From: Burkholderiales bacterium
GTDB lineage: Bacteria > Pseudomonadota > Gammaproteobacteria > Burkholderiales > Burkholderiaceae_E
DNA: 64,000 bases
Direction: 5' to 3'
Assembly: GCA_029977705.1 (NCBI GenBank)
Contig: JAPOKJ010000001.1
Span: 186,001 to 250,000 of the forward strand
The translations under genes and the position numbers were made by a program. The notes beneath the pieces are model-generated. The model was not told the DNA's origin and did not search any database. It saw nothing but the letters and a program-made list of their open reading frames with translations. Shown here piece by piece: positions 44,121 through 54,435 of the stretch. Each line of letters opens with the position of its first letter. The stretch's first letter is position 1.

Positions 44121-45005
44121 ATGTTTGACCTGAGCATCCTTTTTCCGTCCCTGCTCAACGGGCTGACGACCGGCGCGGTCTATGCATTGATCGCGCTCGG
44201 CCTGACGCTCATCTATGGCGTGCTGCACATCATCAACTTCGCCCATGGCGCCGCACTGATGATGGCCCTGTATGCAGTGTACGGACTCAAGGAGCGCTTC
44301 GGGATCGACCCCTACCTGGCGCTGCCGCTGGTGGTGCCGGCCATGTTCGTGCTGGGCTATGCCCTGCAGCGTGTCATCATCAACCGGGCCAGTCATGGCA
44401 AGGACGAGAACATCCTGCTGGTCACGCTGGGCCTGTCGATCGTGCTCGAGAACCTGGCCCTGCTGCTGTTCAAGTCGGACACCCGGACCATCGAGACGGC
44501 CTACACCCTGACCACGGTGCCGATCGATGTCGGCTTTGCGCAGGCCATGATCGCGCTGCCCAAGCTGGTGGCCTTTGCGGGGGCCTTGCTGGCCTCGGCC
44601 CTGCTGGTGCTGATCGTCACCCGTACCGACCTGGGGCGGGCCATCCGTGCCGTGGCCAGGGAAAAGCACGGTGCCAAGCTGATGGGCATCGATGTCGATC
44701 ATGTCTATGCCATGAGTTTCGGCATCGGACTGGCCTGCCTGGGCGCCGCAGCCTGCCTGCTGCTGCCGGCCTACTATGTGAACCCGCAGGTGGGCAATGG
44801 CTTCGTGCTGGTGGCCTTTACCATCGTGGTGCTGGGGGGCATGGGCAGCTTCGCCGGCGCGCTCGTCGGTGGCCTCCTGATTGGCGTGGTTGAATCGCTG
44901 GGCGGGCTCGTGCTGGGCGAGTCGCTCGGGCAGATCGGCATCTTTGCCATCTTCATTGCCGTGCTGCTGTTTCGTCCGCAGGGCCTGTTCGGAGCGCGCG
45001 CATGA
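44121..45005 (+). CDS. LivH-type ABC permease
   Basis: A 294-residue permease with eight helices. LLNGLTTGAVYALIALGLTLIYGVL at the N-terminus (two stretches) and NFAHGAALM are LivH hallmarks, and GGMGSFAGALVGGLLIGVVES lies near the C-terminus. It overlaps the next gene by four bases. Confidence 0.92.
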   Translation: MFDLSILFPSLLNGLTTGAVYALIALGLTLIYGVLHIINFAHGAALMMALYAVYGLKERFGIDPYLALPLVVPAMFVLGYALQRVIINRASHGKDENILLVTLGLSIVLENLALLLFKSDTRTIETAYTLTTVPIDVGFAQAMIALPKLVAFAGALLASALLVLIVTRTDLGRAIRAVAREKHGAKLMGIDVDHVYAMSFGIGLACLGAAACLLLPAYYVNPQVGNGFVLVAFTIVVLGGMGSFAGALVGGLLIGVVESLGGLVLGESLGQIGIFAIFIAVLLFRPQGLFGARA

Positions 45006-46042
45006 GCAGGCCTTCCCCGGGCGCAGCAAATGCCGCGCAGGTTCCGGTCGCGGCTGCATCGTCCCTGATGTTGCCATCGCTGCGTCGCGACCTCTTGCTG
45101 ATCGCCTTGTTTGCAGGCGCGGTCGTTGCACTGGCGATGGCCTCAAGCTCCGGCGTGATGCTCAACTTCATCATGGGGGCGCTCTATGCCGCCCTGCTGG
45201 CCCAGGCCTGGAACATCCTGGGCGGATTTGGCGGACAGTTCTCGTTTGGTCATGCCCTGTTCTTCGGCACCGGCGCCTATGCACAGGCGATCGCGCAATT
45301 GCAATGGGGCTTGAACCCCTGGGTGGCGCTGCCCACCGCAGTCCTGATCGCCGCCGGCGTGGCCTTGTTCGTCGGCGCGCTCAGCTTTCGTTATGGCCTG
45401 AAGGGCTCCTACTTCGCGCTGGTGACTCTGGCCTTTGCCGAGGTGTTCCGCATCCTGGCCACCTCGGTGCCCTTTACCGGGGCGGGCGTGGGCCTGATGG
45501 TGCCGCTCAGGGAGGGCCTGGCCAACATGCAGTTCGGTTCGCGACGCGGCTTTGTGCTGCTGACGCTGGCCATCGTGGTGCTGGCCCTGCTCTTTACCGC
45601 CTGGTTGCGGCACTCGCGCTTCGGGGCCTCGCTGCAGGCGGTGCGCGACAACGAAGATGCGGCGCGCGCCGTGGGCGTGGATCCCTTTCGCATCAAGCTG
45701 GCAGCGATTGCCTGGTCTGGTGCCTTCATGGGCTCGGCAGGCGCCTTGTATGTGCAGGTCTTCCAGTACATCGACCCGGGCATCGCCTACGGCTCGCATA
45801 CCTCGGTCGAGGCCCTGGTGGGCGCCATCGTCGGTGGACTGGGCACCTTGTGGGGTCCGGTGATCGGTGCGCTTGCCCTGCACGTGCTGGCCGACCTGAC
45901 CCGCAATCTTTTCGGCCAGCTGCCCGGCATCAACATGGTGATCTATGGCAGCGTGCTGGTGCTGATGGTCATGTTCGCACCGCGCGGCCTGGGCGGCTGG
46001 GGACAGTCGATCCGGCGGCTCTGGCGGGGAGGGCGCTCATGA
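45002..46042 (+). CDS. LivM-type ABC permease
   Basis: A 346-residue permease. LLAQAWNILGGFGGQFSFGHALFFG and the RFGASLQAVRDNEDAARAVG coupling region identify LivM. The first 20 residues are extra and hydrophilic. The stop at 46040-46042 lies within the first copy of a 25-bp repeat that also brings an ATG, so the downstream junction is abnormal. Confidence 0.92.
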   Translation: MSRPSPGAANAAQVPVAAASSLMLPSLRRDLLLIALFAGAVVALAMASSSGVMLNFIMGALYAALLAQAWNILGGFGGQFSFGHALFFGTGAYAQAIAQLQWGLNPWVALPTAVLIAAGVALFVGALSFRYGLKGSYFALVTLAFAEVFRILATSVPFTGAGVGLMVPLREGLANMQFGSRRGFVLLTLAIVVLALLFTAWLRHSRFGASLQAVRDNEDAARAVGVDPFRIKLAAIAWSGAFMGSAGALYVQVFQYIDPGIAYGSHTSVEALVGAIVGGLGTLWGPVIGALALHVLADLTRNLFGQLPGINMVIYGSVLVLMVMFAPRGLGGWGQSIRRLWRGGRS

Positions 46043-46082
46043 GCGACCTACCGCCGCGTGAGATGCATCGGGGAGGGCGCTC

Positions 46083-46093
<11 letters not shown>
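46025..46093. repeat. 25-bp direct repeat spanning the livM-livG junction
   Basis: Identical 25-bp copies lie at 46025-46049 and 46069-46093, offset by 44 bp. Each holds GGGGAGGG, a ribosome site, and ATGAGCGACCT, the first codons of livG. The layout is that of a recent tandem duplication of the livG initiation region. Confidence 0.93.
46039..46086 (+). CDS. 15-codon mini-ORF between livM and livG
   Basis: The first copy of the repeat supplies an ATG (46039) that overlaps the livM stop (ATGA) and a strong ribosome site. The frame runs 15 codons (MSDLPPREMHRGGRS) and stops at 46084-46086, overlapping the true livG ATG at 46083. It could carry ribosomes from livM to livG by two coupled re-initiations. 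Whether the peptide has any role is unknown. Confidence 0.45.
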
Positions 46094-46825
<732 letters not shown>

Positions 46826-46829
<4 letters not shown>

Positions 46830-47587
46830 GCGACCAGACCGTGGCCCCCGGTCCGCACGCCCCGCAGGGTGCTGCCGACCCTGCGCTGCTGCGAATCGAG
46901 GCGCTGCGCGGCGGTTATGGTGCGGTCGAGGTGCTGCGGGGCGTGGACCTGAGCGTGGCGCCCGGCGAGATCGTGGCGCTGCTGGGCAGCAACGGTGCCG
47001 GCAAGACCACGCTGAACAATGTGTTGTGCGGCATCTATCCGGCCTGGTCGGGGCGGGTATGGTTCGACGGGCAGGACCTCAGTGGCGCGCATTACCGGCG
47101 CGTGGTCCAGGCTGGCCTGATCCAGGTGCCGGAGGGACGCAAGGTCTTTCCCAACCTGTCGGTGCTCGAAAACCTGGAGCTGGGCTCCTTCACCAGGGCG
47201 CGCGAACGTCGCGCCACGAATCTGGACAAGGTGTTCGCGATCTTTCCGCGCCTGAAGGAACGTCTGACGCAACTGGCGGGCACGATGAGCGGCGGCGAGC
47301 AGCAGATGCTGGCGATCGGCCGTGGCCTGATGGCCGAGCCGCGCCTGCTGATTCTGGACGAGCCTTCGCTCGGCCTGTCACCGCTGCTGGTCGAGGAGAT
47401 GTTTGCACTGATCGGCCAGTTGCATGCGCAAGGCCTGTCGCTGCTGCTGGTCGAGCAGAATGTCGCGCAGTCCCTCGAGATTGCTCAGCGCGCCTATGTG
47501 ATGGAGAACGGCGTGATCCGTTTTTCCGGCGCCAGCCAGGACCTGCTCGCCAGTGATGAGCTGCGCAAGGCCTATCTCGGGGTGTGA
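46826..47587 (+). CDS. LivF-type ABC ATPase
   Basis: A 253-residue ATPase with Walker A GSNGAGKTT, signature MSGGEQQML, Walker B LLILDEPSLGLSP and H-loop LVEQNVAQS. VPEGRKVFPNLSVLENL is the LivF Q-loop region. The first 20 residues are extra compared with standard LivF. It is followed 7 bp later by a Bug receptor gene. Confidence 0.92.
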
Positions 47588-47594
47588 AGGGTAG

Positions 47595-48584
47595 ATGAGC
47601 CTCATGCCCGGAAAAACAGATGGGACGCCCAGCCGCCTGCGCCGCGCGCTGGTGGCTGCGGCCTTTTTGCCGCTTGGCACGGAACTGCGGGCCCAGGTCG
47701 CAAGCCCGGTGCGCATCCTGGTGGGTGCCCCGGCTGGCGGTACGACCGATACCATGGCACGTACCCTGGCCCAGGAACTGGGCAAGGCGCTGGGCCGCAC
47801 CGTGGTGGTGGAGAACCGCCCCGGTGCGGGCGGCAACATTGCCGCCGAAGCAGTGGCGCGCGCCGCACCCGATGGCAGCACCCTGCTGATGAGCTTCACC
47901 AGCCATGCCATCAATGCCTCGCTCTACCCGACACTGCCCTTTGATCCGGAGCGTGACTTCACGCCTCTGACGATGGTCTCGACCTCGCCGGCGATGCTGG
48001 TGGCCCACCCTTCCTTTCCCGCCAACAATCTCAAGGACGCGATGGCGCTGATCAAGCGTCAGCCGGGCCGATTCAACTTTGCCATCGGCGCCCTGGGCTC
48101 GTCGGTTCATCTGGCCGGCGAGGCCTTCAAGATGATGGCGGGTGTTTACATCGTGAACATTCCCTACCGGGGCACGGCACCGGCCATCCATGACCTGCTG
48201 GCCGGGCAGGTGGAGCTGATGTTTGCCAATGTCGGCAATGCGCAGGCCCATGTCCGTGCCGGCAAGCTCAAGGCGCTGGGGGTGACGGCTCCGAAGCGCC
48301 TGGCTGCCTTCCCTGACGTGCCGGCGATTGCCGAGGTCCTTCCGGGCTATCAGTCCAATGCCTGGTTCGGATTGTTCGGGCCGGCGCGCATGGCACCGGA
48401 TCTGGCCCGGCGTATCAGCGAGGCGGCACGCCAGGCGATCCAGGCGCCCGAGGTGCGGCGCCGTATCGAAAGCGAGGGTGCCTCGCCGGTGGGCAACACG
48501 CCGCAGGAGTTTGCCGCCTTCGTGCATGAGGAGATTCCGCGCTGGGCCAAGGTGGTCAAGTTCTCCGGAGCCAAGCCGGAATGA
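47595..48584 (+). CDS. Bug-family tripartite tricarboxylate receptor (orphan)
   Basis: A 329-residue periplasmic binding protein of the TctC/Bug family. A short signal region (to about residue 35, LRAQVA) is followed by VRILVGAPAGGTTDTMART, VENRPGAGGNIAAEAVA and IPYRGTAPAIHDLLAGQVELMF, all Bug landmarks. No TctA or TctB membrane genes occur in the window, so it must use distant partners or act as a sensor. Its stop overlaps the start of the hydratase gene by four bases. Confidence 0.9.
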   Translation: MSLMPGKTDGTPSRLRRALVAAAFLPLGTELRAQVASPVRILVGAPAGGTTDTMARTLAQELGKALGRTVVVENRPGAGGNIAAEAVARAAPDGSTLLMSFTSHAINASLYPTLPFDPERDFTPLTMVSTSPAMLVAHPSFPANNLKDAMALIKRQPGRFNFAIGALGSSVHLAGEAFKMMAGVYIVNIPYRGTAPAIHDLLAGQVELMFANVGNAQAHVRAGKLKALGVTAPKRLAAFPDVPAIAEVLPGYQSNAWFGLFGPARMAPDLARRISEAARQAIQAPEVRRRIESEGASPVGNTPQEFAAFVHEEIPRWAKVVKFSGAKPE

Positions 48585-49897
48585 CCAACGACCAACGCCG
48601 ACGCGGCGACCCTGCACCCCAAAGCCTTGCCCAGAAACTGGTCGCCCGTGCGGCCGGCCGCGCACAGGTGTCGGTGGGCGAGGTACTCACCTGCCAGGTC
48701 GATCTGGCCATGTTCCATGACTCCTCCGGCCCGCGGCGACTCAAGCCCATGCTCGAGGAACTGGGTGCCACCATCAAGGACAAGTCGCGCCTGGTGCTGG
48801 TGATGGACCACTATGTGCCCGAGCGTGACGAGGCCTCGCGCAAGATCGTGCGCATCGCGCGGGAGTGGGCGCGGGACCAGGCCCTGCCCCATGTCTACGA
48901 CAGCCAGGGCATCTGCCATGTGGTGCTGCCCCAGCAGGGCCATCTTCGTCCGGGCATGTTCTGCGTGGGCGGCGATTCCCATTCACCCACCGGTGGCGCG
49001 TTCGGCGCCTACATGTTCGGTATCGGCAGCACCGAGATGCTGGGGGTGGTGGTGACCGGCGAGATCTGGTTGCAGGTACCGCGTACCATCGCCATGCGAT
49101 GGGAGGGACGCCTGTCGCCCGGCGTCTGCGCCAAGGACATGATGCTGGCCATGATTGCGCGCTTCGGCATGAATGGCGCGGCCTACCAGGCGGTGGAATT
49201 CTGTGGTGAGGCGGTGCGTGCCCTGCCGATGGCCGAACGCATGACCTTGTGCAACATGAGCGCCGAGTTGGGCGCGCAGACCGGGCTCGTGGCGCCGGAC
49301 GAGGTCACCCATCAATGGCTGCGCGAGGTGGCCAGAGTGCCGGCCGCTGCCCTGGAAGAGGCAGCGGACTGGACGAGCCGGTGGTGCTCCGATGCCGGCA
49401 GTTTCGATGAAGAACACGGCTTCATCGCGCAGGACCTGGCCCCGCAGCTGGCCGCACCGCACAGCCCCGCCAAGGGGGTGCCGATCGCGGTGCATGTCGA
49501 CACCCGCATCGACATTGCCTACATCGGCGCCTGCACCGGTGCCAAGCTCGAGGACCTTCGCCATGCGGCCCAGGTACTCCGTGGCCGGCGCATCGCTGTT
49601 GGCATGCGACTGCTGGTGGCCCCGGCCAGCCTGAAGGATCGGGCTCAAGCCGAGCGTGAGGGCACGATGAAGGTCCTCACCGATGCAGGCGCCACTGTGC
49701 TGCCCAGCAGTTGCGGCGCCTGTGCAGGCTATGGCGACAGCTTCGGCGAGAACGAAACGGTGATCTCCTCGACGGCGCGCAATTTCAAGGGCCGCATGGG
49801 GCCGGCCAGTGCGCAGGTCTTTCTGGGTTCCCCCTTTACCGTGGCAGCCTCGGCCCTGCGTGGCCGTATCACCGACCCGCGCGAGGTGCTGGCATGA
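48581..49897 (+). CDS. Aconitase-superfamily hydratase large subunit (LeuC-like)
   Basis: A 438-residue 4Fe-4S hydro-lyase subunit. Cluster cysteines are seen in IGACTGAKLEDL and SSCGACAGYG (C-x2-C). VVTGEIWLQVP and FCVGGDSHSPTGGAFGAYMFG are family segments. Relatives are 3-isopropylmalate, homoaconitate, maleate and 2,3-dimethylmalate hydratases. Its place in a catabolic operon with a hydantoinase and flavoprotein argues against leucine biosynthesis. The first 30 residues are extra. The small subunit overlaps by four bases. Confidence 0.88.
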   Translation: MTNDQRRRGDPAPQSLAQKLVARAAGRAQVSVGEVLTCQVDLAMFHDSSGPRRLKPMLEELGATIKDKSRLVLVMDHYVPERDEASRKIVRIAREWARDQALPHVYDSQGICHVVLPQQGHLRPGMFCVGGDSHSPTGGAFGAYMFGIGSTEMLGVVVTGEIWLQVPRTIAMRWEGRLSPGVCAKDMMLAMIARFGMNGAAYQAVEFCGEAVRALPMAERMTLCNMSAELGAQTGLVAPDEVTHQWLREVARVPAAALEEAADWTSRWCSDAGSFDEEHGFIAQDLAPQLAAPHSPAKGVPIAVHVDTRIDIAYIGACTGAKLEDLRHAAQVLRGRRIAVGMRLLVAPASLKDRAQAEREGTMKVLTDAGATVLPSSCGACAGYGDSFGENETVISSTARNFKGRMGPASAQVFLGSPFTVAASALRGRITDPREVLA

Positions 49898-50460
49898 AGG
49901 CCCAATCCGGCACTGCGCCCGCTGCCATGACCACGACCACCACCATCCATCGCATCTGGCATCTGGGCGCTGATGTGGACACCGATGCCCTGGCGCCGGG
50001 CCAGTGGATGCAGCATGGCATCGAGGTGATCGCGCAGCATTGCCTGGAACGCCTGGCGCCCGGATTTGCCTCGCAGGTTCGCCCGGGTGACGTGATCGTG
50101 GCCGGTCCCAACTTCGGCATCGGTTCTTCGCGCGAGCAGGCCGCTGCCGCCCTTCGCCACCTGGGGGTGGCTGCGGTGATTGCACCCAGCTACGGCGGGC
50201 TGTTCTTTCGCAATGCCTTCAACCTGGGCCTGCTGCTCATGACCTGCCCGCAGTCGGACCGCTTGGCGGGGGATGCGCAGCTGCAGCTGGATCCGGAAAG
50301 TCTCATGATTGTCCGCGGCAATGGCGAGGCGCTGCGGACCGACCCCGTGCCCGATTTCCTGTTGGCCATGGTGCGGGCCGGCGGGCTGATGAATGTGCTG
50401 CGCCAGCGCGCGCACGCGGCCCCTGGCAGCCCGGTCCCGGGCGCTGCCGGCGGACCGTGA
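49894..50460 (+). CDS. Aconitase-superfamily hydratase small subunit (LeuD-like)
   Basis: A 188-residue swivel domain. HLGADVDTDALAPGQWM is the N-terminal loop, and GPNFGIGSSREQAAAAL holds the substrate-binding Ser-Arg. Leucine-pathway LeuD normally has Cys where Ile stands in NFGIGSS, a sign of different specificity. FFRNAFNLGLLLMTC is typical. It is translationally coupled to the large subunit. Confidence 0.87.
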   Translation: MKAQSGTAPAAMTTTTTIHRIWHLGADVDTDALAPGQWMQHGIEVIAQHCLERLAPGFASQVRPGDVIVAGPNFGIGSSREQAAAALRHLGVAAVIAPSYGGLFFRNAFNLGLLLMTCPQSDRLAGDAQLQLDPESLMIVRGNGEALRTDPVPDFLLAMVRAGGLMNVLRQRAHAAPGSPVPGAAGGP

Positions 50461-50513
50461 TCCCCCATGAGACGACCCTTCCCCGAATCAATTCCGTGAA
50501 CAAGGAGCATCCG

Positions 50514-51989
50514 ATGGCCACCCCTGAATTCGACCTGATCATCAAGAACCTGCGCGTCGTGCGGCCGCAGGGCAATGTCGTGCACGAGAGCGACATTGCC
50601 ATCAAGGAGGGCAAGTTCGCGCGCATCGCGCCAGGGCTCGATGTCAAGCGTGCCAAGGCGGTGCAGGACGGCCGTGGCCTGCTGGCCTTTCCCGGCGTGG
50701 TCGATGCCCACATGCATGCCGGCATCTACTCGCCGCTGGCCGAAGATGCGGTCACCGAAAGCCAGGCGGCCGCGATGGGGGGCGTGACCTCGAGCCTGAA
50801 CTACTTTCGCACCGGCCAGTACTACCTGAACAAGGGCGGGCCGTACAAGAAGTTCTTTCCCGAGGTGCTCAAGATCTCGAAGGACAAGTTCCACGTCGAC
50901 TACGGCTATCACCTGGCGCCGATGGATGGCACCCACATCAAGGAAATTCCCGAGCTGATCGCCAGGCATGGGGTGTCCAGCTTCAAGATCTTCATGTTCT
51001 ACGGCTCGCACGGACTGCATGGCGCCTCGGATTCGCAGAAGCAGTTCCTGATGATCGGCGAGGACGAGCGCTACGACTATGCCCACTTCGAGTTCATCAT
51101 GCGCGGCGTGCAGGCGGCGCGCGAGATGCTGCCCGACAAGGCCCACCAGATCTCGCTGTCCCTGCATTGCGAGACGGCCGAGATCATGACGGCCTACACG
51201 AAGATCGTTGAAAAGGACAAGTCCCTCAAGGGCCTGGCTGCCTACTCGGCCTCGCGGCCGCAGCATTCGGAAGGCCTGGCGGTGTTCATTGCCAGCTACC
51301 TGGCCAATGAGACAGCGCTGCCCAACATCAACCTGCTGCACCTGTCCTCGCGCAAGGCGGTACAGGCGGCGATGATGATGGCCGACGTGTTCCCGCACAT
51401 CGACTTCCGGCGCGAGGTCACCATTGGCCACCTGGTGCTCGACATCAGCTCGAAGGCCGCCTGGATGGCCAAGGTTAACCCGCCGATCCGGCCGCGCGAG
51501 GATGTGGAGTTCCTCTGGGAAGCCCTGCTCGATGGCGAGCTGGACTGGGTGGTATCGGACCACGCCTGCTGCCGCCACGAGATGAAGATGCCCAAGCAGT
51601 ACGGCAACAACATCTGGATGGCCAAGAGCGGCTTCGGCGGTACCGAGTACCTGCTGCCGGCCTTGATCAGCGAGGGCACGAAGCGGGGCATGGACTATCA
51701 CCACATGGCGCGCCTGACCAGCTTCAATCCGGCCCAGCGCTTCGGTCTGAACCACAAGGGCGACATCGCCGAGGGCTTCGATGCCGACCTGGCCCTGGTC
51801 GATCCCGCGAAAACCTGGACCATCCACGCCAAGGACTCGCCCTCGACCCAGGGCTACACGCCCTTCGAGGGCATCGAGTTGTCGGCCCGCGTGGAACAGA
51901 CCTGGTTGCGTGGCCACTTGATCTATGACCAGGCCAAGGGCATCGTCGGCAAGCCGATCGGGCAGTACCTGCACCGGCCGACGGCCTGA
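50514..51989 (+). CDS. Hydantoinase/dihydropyrimidinase-like amidohydrolase
   Basis: A 491-residue cyclic amidohydrolase of the TIM-barrel metal-dependent class. The HxH pair is in VVDAHMHAG, the likely carboxylated Lys in SSFKIFMFYG, metal His in LSLHCETAE and NLLHLSS, and the catalytic Asp in VVSDHACC. A C-terminal beta-sandwich follows with FGLNHKGDIAEGFDADLALVD in two stretches. Members open hydantoin, dihydropyrimidine or other cyclic amides. AAGGAGC supports ATG 50514. Length and metal residues are intact; the substrate is unknown. Confidence 0.88.
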   Translation: MATPEFDLIIKNLRVVRPQGNVVHESDIAIKEGKFARIAPGLDVKRAKAVQDGRGLLAFPGVVDAHMHAGIYSPLAEDAVTESQAAAMGGVTSSLNYFRTGQYYLNKGGPYKKFFPEVLKISKDKFHVDYGYHLAPMDGTHIKEIPELIARHGVSSFKIFMFYGSHGLHGASDSQKQFLMIGEDERYDYAHFEFIMRGVQAAREMLPDKAHQISLSLHCETAEIMTAYTKIVEKDKSLKGLAAYSASRPQHSEGLAVFIASYLANETALPNINLLHLSSRKAVQAAMMMADVFPHIDFRREVTIGHLVLDISSKAAWMAKVNPPIRPREDVEFLWEALLDGELDWVVSDHACCRHEMKMPKQYGNNIWMAKSGFGGTEYLLPALISEGTKRGMDYHHMARLTSFNPAQRFGLNHKGDIAEGFDADLALVDPAKTWTIHAKDSPSTQGYTPFEGIELSARVEQTWLRGHLIYDQAKGIVGKPIGQYLHRPTA

Positions 51990-51992
51990 GAC

Positions 51993-53396
51993 ATGGGTGC
52001 GCAAGCGCCGACGCCCGGGCTGCTGCAAGGCCGTCCAGACCCTTCGGCCGGCTGCGTGCCGGCCGTGATTGTCGGAGGCGGCGCCTGCGGGCTGGTGGCC
52101 GCCCTGATGCTGCACGATGCCGGTGTCGACGCCGTGGTGCTGGAGCGCGATGCCCTGCCTGCGGGATCCACCGCGCTGTCCTCCGGCTTCATTCCGGCGC
52201 CCGGCACCCGGGCCCAGCGCGCCCGTGGCATCCAGGACAGTGTCGGGCAGTTTGCGCAGGACATCCAGGCCAAGGCGCATGGCCAGGCTGCACCGCATCT
52301 GGTGCAGGCCTATGCCGGCGCCATCGGTCCGGCGCTCGATGCGCTGGCGCAGCGCCACGGCCTCGCCTGGGAGGTGCTCGACGGCTTTTTGTACCCGGGC
52401 CACTCGGCCCTGCGCATGCATGCCGTGCCCGAGCGCACCGGTGCCGGCCTGATGGGCCGCTTGTTGCGGGCCGTCGAAGCGGCTGGCATCACGGTGATGA
52501 CGCAGTCGCGGGTCACCCACTTGTGGGTTGAATCCGGGACGCGCATCAGCGGTGTGCGCCTGCAGCGCCCCGATGGCCAGCACGAGGACCTGGGCTGCGA
52601 GGCGCTGCTGCTGGCCTGCAACGGCTTTGGCGGCAACCGGGAGAGGGTGGAGCAATGGCTGCCCGAGATGCGTGCGGCCGCCTTTGGCGGCCATGCCGGC
52701 AATGACGGCAGTGCCATCGCATGGGGCCTGCAACTGGGTGCGGCGCTGGCCGATCTCGGGGCCTATCAGGGACATGGTTCCTGGGCCGTGCCCCAGGGGG
52801 CGCTGATCTCCTGGGCCCTGATGATGGAAGGGGGCGTGCAGATCAATCTTCGCGGCGAGCGCTTCCATGACGAGACCCAGGGCTACTCCGAGGCGGCCGT
52901 GCAGGTGCTGGCCCAGCCCGGCGCTGTCGCCTGGAATGTCATCGATGCTCCGCTGCTCGAGTTGGCGCGCAGCTTCCCGGACTTTGTCGAGGCCGAGAAG
53001 GCCGGTGCCTGCCGGACTGCGGCCGATGCGGCCGAACTGGCCCGGGTGATCGGCTGTGATCCCCGGGTCCTGCAACATACGCTCGATGGCATCACGGCCG
53101 GGCGACAGGGGCCGGATGGCCGTAGCTTCAAGCGTGCATTGCAAGCCCCCTATGTGGCGATCAAGGTGACCGGCGCCTTGTTCCACACACAGGGCGGTCT
53201 GGACATTGATGCACAATGCCGCGTGCGCGATGCGCAGGCGCGACCCTTGCCCAACCTGTGGGCCGCCGGTGGCGCGGCGCGCGGCGTCTCGGGCACGGCG
53301 GTGTGGGGTTATCTGTCTGGCAATGGGCTGCTCAGTGCGGTGGCAGGCGCGTCACTGGCTGCAGCGTCCATGGCCGCGCAACTGAACCCCCGGTGA
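51993..53396 (+). CDS. FAD-dependent oxidoreductase, fumarate-reductase flavoprotein type
   Basis: A 467-residue FAD_binding_2 protein. The dinucleotide motif is AVIVGGGACGLVAALMLHDAG with Glu in VVLERD. GSTALSSGFIPAPGT, LLLACNGFGGNRE and a C-terminal LPNLWAAGGAARGVSG FAD segment are typical of succinate dehydrogenase, tricarballylate dehydrogenase and 3-ketosteroid dehydrogenase relatives. It lacks a signal peptide, so it is cytoplasmic. It follows the hydantoinase gene by 3 bp. It may desaturate an acid that the LeuCD-like enzyme then hydrates. Confidence 0.87.
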   Translation: MGAQAPTPGLLQGRPDPSAGCVPAVIVGGGACGLVAALMLHDAGVDAVVLERDALPAGSTALSSGFIPAPGTRAQRARGIQDSVGQFAQDIQAKAHGQAAPHLVQAYAGAIGPALDALAQRHGLAWEVLDGFLYPGHSALRMHAVPERTGAGLMGRLLRAVEAAGITVMTQSRVTHLWVESGTRISGVRLQRPDGQHEDLGCEALLLACNGFGGNRERVEQWLPEMRAAAFGGHAGNDGSAIAWGLQLGAALADLGAYQGHGSWAVPQGALISWALMMEGGVQINLRGERFHDETQGYSEAAVQVLAQPGAVAWNVIDAPLLELARSFPDFVEAEKAGACRTAADAAELARVIGCDPRVLQHTLDGITAGRQGPDGRSFKRALQAPYVAIKVTGALFHTQGGLDIDAQCRVRDAQARPLPNLWAAGGAARGVSGTAVWGYLSGNGLLSAVAGASLAAASMAAQLNPR

Positions 53397-53472
53397 CATG
53401 GGTGGCACGCCCGGCCGGATGCCGCGCGTCCCGGTGCCTCGGCGCGCCCCCGAATCAAAGAGGATGAGGCTG

Positions 53473-54435
53473 ATGAACCTGAAACGAACCACCCTGAAAG
53501 CTTTGGCAGCCTCGACCGGTGCGGCCATCTGGCCTGCTGCCCAGGCCCAGGAGCAGACCCTGCGCCTGATCGTGCCCTATGCGCCGGGAGGTGGCACCGA
53601 CATTGCGGCACGCCTGCTCGCGCCCGAAATGGCCGCCCGCCTGGGTCGCCCGGTCGTGGTCGAAAACATCACCGGTGCCGGTGGTCGCGTGGCCCTGCAA
53701 ACCCTCAAGCGACTGGCGCCGGATGCCGATGCCCTGGTGCTGGTCAATCCGGCCCTGATCGTGGTCATGCCCGAGACCCTGAAGGATGTCGGCTACAACG
53801 TCGAGGCCGATTTCCAGCCGGTGACCCAGATCTCGCAGTACGAGATGGCGGTGGCGGTGGGTGCTGCGGTGCCGGTGCGCGAGATCAATCACCTGCTGGC
53901 CTGGATGCGCGTCAATCCCGAGAAAGCCAGCATTGGTGTGCCGGCCACCGGCAGCATCCCGCACTTTTTCGCGCTGATGATGGCCGATGCCGCCAAGGTC
54001 AAGGTGCCGGTGGTGGGCTATCGCGGCTCGGCCCCGCTGGCCACCGATCTGGCCGGCGGTCATGTACCGGTCGCGGTGGACACCCTCGACAGCCTGCTGA
54101 CGCAGCATGAAGCCGGCAAGGTGCGCATCCTGGCCAGCTCAGGCGAGCGCCGCCTGGTGCCCACGATTCCGACGCTCAGGGAATCGGGCCTGAACCTGAG
54201 CGCACTGGGCTGGAACAGCTTCTTTGCCAGGACCACGATGCCGGCCGAGCGGGTCGCCCGTTATGCCGAACTGATTTCGGGCTTGATGGCGGGCCCCGCC
54301 ATGCGCGAGAAGATGAAGAACGCCCGCATCCTTGATCCCAATGCGATGTCGCTGGACGAGACCCGCAAGCGGCTCGCCGCGTTCAGGCAGCAGTGGGTGC
54401 CGGTGATCCGGGCGTCCGGGCTCCGGTTCGATTAA
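53473..54435 (+). CDS. Bug-family tripartite tricarboxylate receptor (second, orphan)
   Basis: A 320-residue TctC-like receptor with a signal peptide ending [27 protein letters not shown] and [17 protein letters not shown] are Bug motifs. AAAGAGG nine bases upstream supports ATG 53473; an in-frame ATG at 53464 adds three residues. The 3' end overlaps the end of convergent rppH by four bases. It has no membrane partners nearby. Confidence 0.89.
   Translation: MNLKRTTLKALAASTGAAIWPAAQAQEQTLRLIVPYAPGGGTDIAARLLAPEMAARLGRPVVVENITGAGGRVALQTLKRLAPDADALVLVNPALIVVMPETLKDVGYNVEADFQPVTQISQYEMAVAVGAAVPVREINHLLAWMRVNPEKASIGVPATGSIPHFFALMMADAAKVKVPVVGYRGSAPLATDLAGGHVPVAVDTLDSLLTQHEAGKVRILASSGERRLVPTIPTLRESGLNLSALGWNSFFARTTMPAERVARYAELISGLMAGPAMREKMKNARILDPNAMSLDETRKRLAAFRQQWVPVIRASGLRFD

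Noticed and set aside
48581-50460. Leucine biosynthesis genes leuC and leuD
   Set aside because: No leuB, leuA or other leucine genes are adjacent, the small-subunit loop is atypical and the operon is catabolic.
50190-53216. Very long open frame (about 1000 codons) on the minus strand
   Set aside because: It lies opposite the LeuD-like, hydantoinase and flavoprotein genes, its translation is rich in His, Arg, Gly and Gln without any domain, and it reflects the codon bias of GC-rich DNA. The same applies to long minus-strand frames at 3047-5428 and 57934-60738 and to the plus-strand frame at 37223-39883.
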